From: Gordionus sp. m RMFG-2023
Taxonomy: Eukaryota > Nematomorpha > Gordioida > Chordodea > Parachordodidae
Length of the DNA: 64,000 bases
Assembly: GCF_954871325.1 (NCBI RefSeq)
Contig: NC_088775.1
Span: 18,329,561-18,393,560, forward strand
Reading direction: 5' to 3'
Shown: piece by piece, positions 60,018 to 64,000 of the stretch
Position numbering within the stretch: position 1 is the stretch's first letter
Layout: each line of letters opens with the position of its first letter
Notes under the pieces: model-generated
What the model was told of the DNA's origin: nothing
The model's database searches: none
What the model saw: only the letters and a program-made list of their open reading frames with translations
Program-made: the position numbers and the translations under genes

Positions 60018-60488
60018 CCTTCAATTATAAATATTTTATTTGACATCTATAAAAATAAAATATATAAATTCAATGTTAATAAAATAGCTTATTAAATTCC
60101 CAATGAATTAATTTGGGATCATAATTTTAAAATTATATTTACAAAAATTATTAAAATTTAAAAAATATATAAATTCTTGATGACATACTTGAATATTTTG
60201 TCTTCTTTATAAAATTAACAGTTTACAGAATTTTTCAATTAAAATATATTTAAATAATATGTAAAATCAAGTAATTTAGAAAAAATCGAAACGGAAATAT
60301 AGTCAAAAGTTATGTGATCATAAAATAAAAACAAAAGCATATTTTTTTTTGATTATTGAAAAAATTGATTGGATACATTCTATATTTATTTTAAAATGTT
60401 AAATTAAATCATTGAGTGGTTTTTAACGTTAAAAAATAACATACAATATGATGATATCAAATTAGCTCACAGGACTTTAAAGGGTTAA

Positions 60489-61760
60489 TTACATTTTTTA
60501 AGCCTCTAATTAGGAATTATAAGTACAAGTACATTTATAATTAATTTTCTTAAATTTAATAAATTCTTTATGAAAAACCCTTGAAAATTGCAATTTTTCA
60601 GTCATATTTTTTTAAAATTAACTATTAATAATTTCAATCATTCATTCTTATTTTATTTAACTATCTTCAACTCTGACGATAACTCCGATAATTGCTCTAG
60701 CGAATAATCAACAATTACCACATTCTATGGTGTTCTTATAACATAATGAGTTTAATCGTGACAAATGATGTAATAAGTAATTAAATGATGAAATTGCAAG
60801 TTTATCAAGAATTTATGAATCAACAATATTTATGTGAGAAACTATGGGAAATGGCATAGACCCAAAGCTAAATGAATGAATGATATTTTAGAATCTATGT
60901 TATTTGTATTGTACCTTGTATTATAAGGTGGAATTGTGATGCCTTATAAGCTATGTCTAAATTAAGTCAATTGTTTGAAAAAGTATACCTAAAATAGAAT
61001 TTTTACAATACTATAAAATTTTATTCCCTATAGCAACCAACTGCCTTAAATAAATCGCAAAGTTTGTTATTATAAAATCAATATTATTATGCATAATGAA
61101 ATTTTATTAGAACTTCAAAACTCTTCCCTACATTTTTTGCACTTAGAGTTCAAATACATAGCAATATCTGTATAAAATTATTTAAAATCATTCGTAGTAT
61201 CTGAAGCTGTTTCAATAAACATTTCTAAAGATAGAGGACCTGAGATTATCAAAAATAATCATGAAAATCTCAAATTTGTAAGTTTTACTTCTGTTCCAGT
61301 TCCAATCAATGATATTGAATTTACATGCATTAGCTAAATATAATAGAGATCAAATCAACATGCTAGAAAGTTTTCCAACTTTTAAACAGGTGTTTTTAAT
61401 GTGTAACATATTGCTGTCTTCATCAATAAAACAACTTTTATACTTTATTAAAAATCATTTTCTTAATCTGAGGATTTCACCAAAGCAATTAGTATTTTTT
61501 CTGGATAATTACGTTTTTTATCTGAGCATTAAGAAATAATTGTTAGCATTATGTATTTATTCTGAGCGTTTAAGGACATTTTTTTCTGAGCGATCAAATA
61601 GGAGCCTTATAAATTTACCCCGATAAGTGCTCGTTATTACATATATAACATTTAAATTTGGGAGTTATAATTCATAAATTTTATCATATAATAAGAAATG
61701 TAAGTTAAAGAACGATAATATTTATATAACAGCATCGTAAGCATTCAAAGTAAATAATAA
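60489..61760. other. AT-rich sequence with one weak coding-like piece
   Basis: Only 61194-61337 looks coding. Otherwise no repeats with clear ends and no gene. Confidence 0.4.
61194..61337 (+). other. Short coding-like frame, unknown
   Basis: A 47-codon frame reads VSEAVSINISKDRGPEIIKN and VSFTSVPVPINDIEFTCIS before a stop. Composition is protein-like, but there is no start codon or defined splice border. It may be an exon remnant. Confidence 0.25.
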
Positions 61761-61765
61761 AGATA

Positions 61766-62098
61766 GGGGAGACTAGGGCTAGTCTGCACAAATCTTGTCA
61801 AAATCATCATAGTTCCAAAAATATTGTTCGGAAAGATCTTGCAAAATACCAATCGACACCTACTTATAAATCACACTTTATTTAATAATTCTAAGTGATT
61901 GTTTAAACCTAGTAGCCCCAAACCCATGATTAGTCGGATTATCGATGGGGCTAGACGAATCAAGTGGTTTATTAGACTTCCTATGAGACACAATCTAAGT
62001 GATTGTTTAAACCTAGTAGCCCCAAACCCATGATTAGTCGGATTATCGATGGGGCTAGACGAATCAAGTGGTTTATTAGACTTCCTATGAGACACAAA
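61766..62098 (+). repeat. GGGGAGACYAGGGCTAGTC repeat family, copy 1, with a 104-bp tandem duplication
   Basis: Starts GGGGAGACTAGGGCTAGTC. A 104-bp unit (from 61891, CTAAGTGATTGTTTAAACC, to the CCTATGAGACACAA end) occurs twice in near-identical form. Each unit contains TAGCCCC and GGGGCTA about 30 bp apart, able to form a hairpin. The same sequence recurs once at 63842-63940. Confidence 0.75.
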
Positions 62099-63339
62099 AT
62101 TTTTTTTTTTAGATTTTTATATATGCTTTATTTATATATTATTTACAATTATAACAAATAAAATAGCTTTCGCAGAACCCATGAGTCCAACCTTTACACA
62201 CTCTACATTGAAACCAATCTTCAAAATTATGAAAATTTTATAGTCTTATTTATATATAATACAAATATCTTTTATGAATATTTTAACAATGTGTTTTTTT
62301 GATTTTTTATTCTGCTGTTTTAATAGAAGCTGCTTCTTGAATGGGGATGAGGTAAAAATCTCAATAATTTTTTAATACCTTTTTAACAGATAAACCATAA
62401 AAAGTTTTGCCTCATAAAATTAGATATTCAACAATTTTATTTTCCTCTTTATCATCAAATATTTTTTGTTTATTATCTTGACCTATCTTGGGCATCAGTT
62501 AATTTATATTTTTTATAATTTTTTAAAAAATTTGTAGTAGATAAATAATAAATTCACTCAAAATTTATCTAATTCTATATTTAAATATATAATAATATTT
62601 AGATCTTATTATCAGGTCAAAATAAATATCCTGATAACCAAAATTTTCATTTCTATTTAAATGTAATATTTAAATCATATTATATTTTCATATATATATA
62701 AATCTTTATTATATATTTATATATATAACAATATATATATATGAAGATTTTAGTTTGCAAGATATTTATTTGGGCCTGATATTATATTAAAACTAAAATG
62801 TATTATGAAAAATTACATTGATAAATTTATAAAATATAATAACTATCATTTTATATTAAATATAAAATATTATATTTTAGGTGATTTTCTTGATAGCATC
62901 TCATTTTCATATATTTTTATTGCTTTTTCATTATGGTTAAAATTTTCCTATTGAAATTTTTATATATTTGAGTACCATAATAATAATATAAAAATTAATT
63001 GATTCCGCCTACAAACCAAGATTCTACTAACCCCAATGATGGTAATATTATTACTATGGTCTTAACATAAATTTAAGCCTTACATATCGATCTGAAACTT
63101 TATTAAATATTAAAATAAAGTTTATCTTACATATGTGTATATTGTCCATTTTATCATGTTTAAACTTTTAATTTTTTAATACAACCTAATAATGTAAATT
63201 GAAAATATTGTTATTTCTTCGTTAAACATAACAAATAAAAATTTAAATAGCAATAATAGAAATTATTTTATTCATCATAAAATTCTATTTTAGAACAAAA
63301 TTTAATTTATAATCGTTACTGGTTTTAAAATAGAATCCG

Positions 63340-63475
63340 CTGAACTGACAAAACTCTTGCGTCGGCTAGCCCTGGTCTTCCCTTCAATTTCATATAATAT
63401 TTTCAGATAGCTGTTGTATTAGTTTTTGAATCCCAAGATACCAGGACTAGTCACCGCAACTTCTCAGTACAGCAT
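63340..63475 (-). repeat. GGGGAGACYAGGGCTAGTC repeat family, inverted partial copies
   Basis: GTCGGCTAGCCCTGGTCTTC at 63361 is the reverse of the family start (GGGAAGACCAGGGCTAGCC); CCAGGACTAGTCACCGCAAC at 63442 is a second weaker match. Confidence 0.5.
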
Positions 63476-63670
63476 ATTTTATTTTAACAAACAACCAGTA
63501 ATGTTTAGTAGGTTAAATTTAATTATGTAAAATAACCTTCTATAATTATATATATATGGGGCAGAAAATATTTTACATCCCTCAGTTTTTAATATTTTTT
63601 TTATATTTATGATGAAATTATTTTTGAAAACAGCATGAAATTATTTTTATGTCACGTTCCTCTTAAAGTA

Positions 63671-63945
63671 GGGGAGACCAGGGCTAGTCGGCGCAATTTT
63701 TGTCAAAATTATCATAGCTCCAAAAATAATGATCGTATAATATCTTACAAAATGTCAATCCAAGCCTTAAACATATACCTATAAATATATACGGTTATTT
63801 TAAATATTTGATATTTTTTCTCTAAAAAAGATTTAGTAAAAGTCATTTTTGAAACTTAGTAGCCCCGAACCCGTGTTTAGTCGGATCATCGATGGGGCTA
63901 GTCGAATCAAACAGTTTATCAGGTTTCTTATGAGAAAATTTTTTT
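63671..63945 (+). repeat. GGGGAGACYAGGGCTAGTC repeat family, copy 2
   Basis: Starts GGGGAGACCAGGGCTAGTCG, followed by TTTTGTCAAAATTATCATAG and, near its end, TAGTAGCCCCGAACCCGTG and ATCGATGGGGCTAGTCGAAT, in the same order as copy 1 but without the tandem duplication. Confidence 0.75.
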
Positions 63946-64000
63946 TTGCCAGATTTTAATATATAACTATGGTGTTTTATTTAATATTCTATTTACAATA

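Larger units (their letters stand above)
57207..60484 (-). mobile_element. piggyBac element with TTAA ends, carrying two nested insertions
   Basis: The element is bounded by TTAA at 57203-57206 and 60485-60488. Its tips are CCCTTTAAAG at the left and, reversed, CCCTTTAAAG at the right, a 10-bp perfect inverted repeat typical of piggyBac. Inside, the minus strand encodes piggyBac transposase pieces. A hAT MITE (57717-57939) and a hAT element (58332-60017) are inserted; without them and their duplicated flanks the piggyBac is about 1.35 kb, so it is internally deleted and non-autonomous. Confidence 0.9.

Noticed and set aside
61871-62095. 74-codon minus-strand frame
   Set aside because: It is the translated 104-bp tandem duplication; its repeated protein simply mirrors the DNA repeat.
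61891-62098. Possible CRISPR-like array
   Set aside because: Only two adjacent units with no spacers; a plain tandem duplication.

Overview
This window looks like nuclear DNA of a very AT-rich animal. Host genes are split into small exons by GT-AG introns, many of them only 37 to 123 bp. Most of the remaining sequence is transposon debris, dominated by hAT elements, with piggyBac, LINE and fold-back elements. No bacterial-style operons, rRNA, tRNA or CRISPR arrays were seen. The species cannot be named from the sequence; a metazoan is inferred from the Y14 protein sequence, the gene structure and the transposon families.

Four host genes or gene parts can be assembled by eye. (1) Positions 1-307, minus strand: the first two exons of an unrecognised gene with a cysteine-rich N terminus, running off the left edge. 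(2) Positions 2336 to about 15513, plus strand: eight exons resembling THOC5 of the THO mRNA-export complex, with intron phases that agree from exon to exon; the N-terminal exons are not seen. (3) Positions 16155-26793, minus strand: a complete six-exon RBM8A/Y14 gene (164 codons), encoding the RNA-binding half of the exon-junction-complex core. It lies tail-to-tail with THOC5 and one of its introns is 9.9 kb. (4) Positions 38668-39054, minus strand: a complete three-exon BET1-type SNARE gene (99 codons). An open frame at 15494-15922 overlaps the likely THOC5 stop, and a possible myristoylated small protein sits at 51342-51581.

Layout: 0-16 kb is the THOC5 gene with several small hAT-type elements in its introns. 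16-27 kb is Y14, whose large intron holds a 4.9-kb inverted-repeat structure and two decayed hAT transposases. 27.6-32.4 kb is a hAT complex. 34.9-38.1 kb is an array of degenerate repeats of about 150 bp, broken by a 1.9-kb fold-back element and a 0.75-kb hAT element. 38.7-39.1 kb is BET1. 39.7-41.9 kb is a LINE split by a 1.2-kb hAT-type insertion. 44.3-45.3 kb is a retroelement fossil with reverse transcriptase and RNase H parts. 54.7-55.6 kb is a retroelement-type C-terminal fragment. 57.2-60.5 kb is a piggyBac element with intact TTAA ends, carrying a hAT element and a hAT-like MITE inside it. 61.8-63.9 kb holds dispersed and tandem copies of one repeat family.

THOC5 and Y14 both act in nuclear mRNA packaging and export, but their being neighbours may be chance. 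BET1 acts in vesicle fusion. The best-supported structural results are the insertions bounded by perfect target-site duplications, because these are read directly from the sequence. No clearly new multi-gene system was found; the most unusual objects are the two long inverted-repeat elements.
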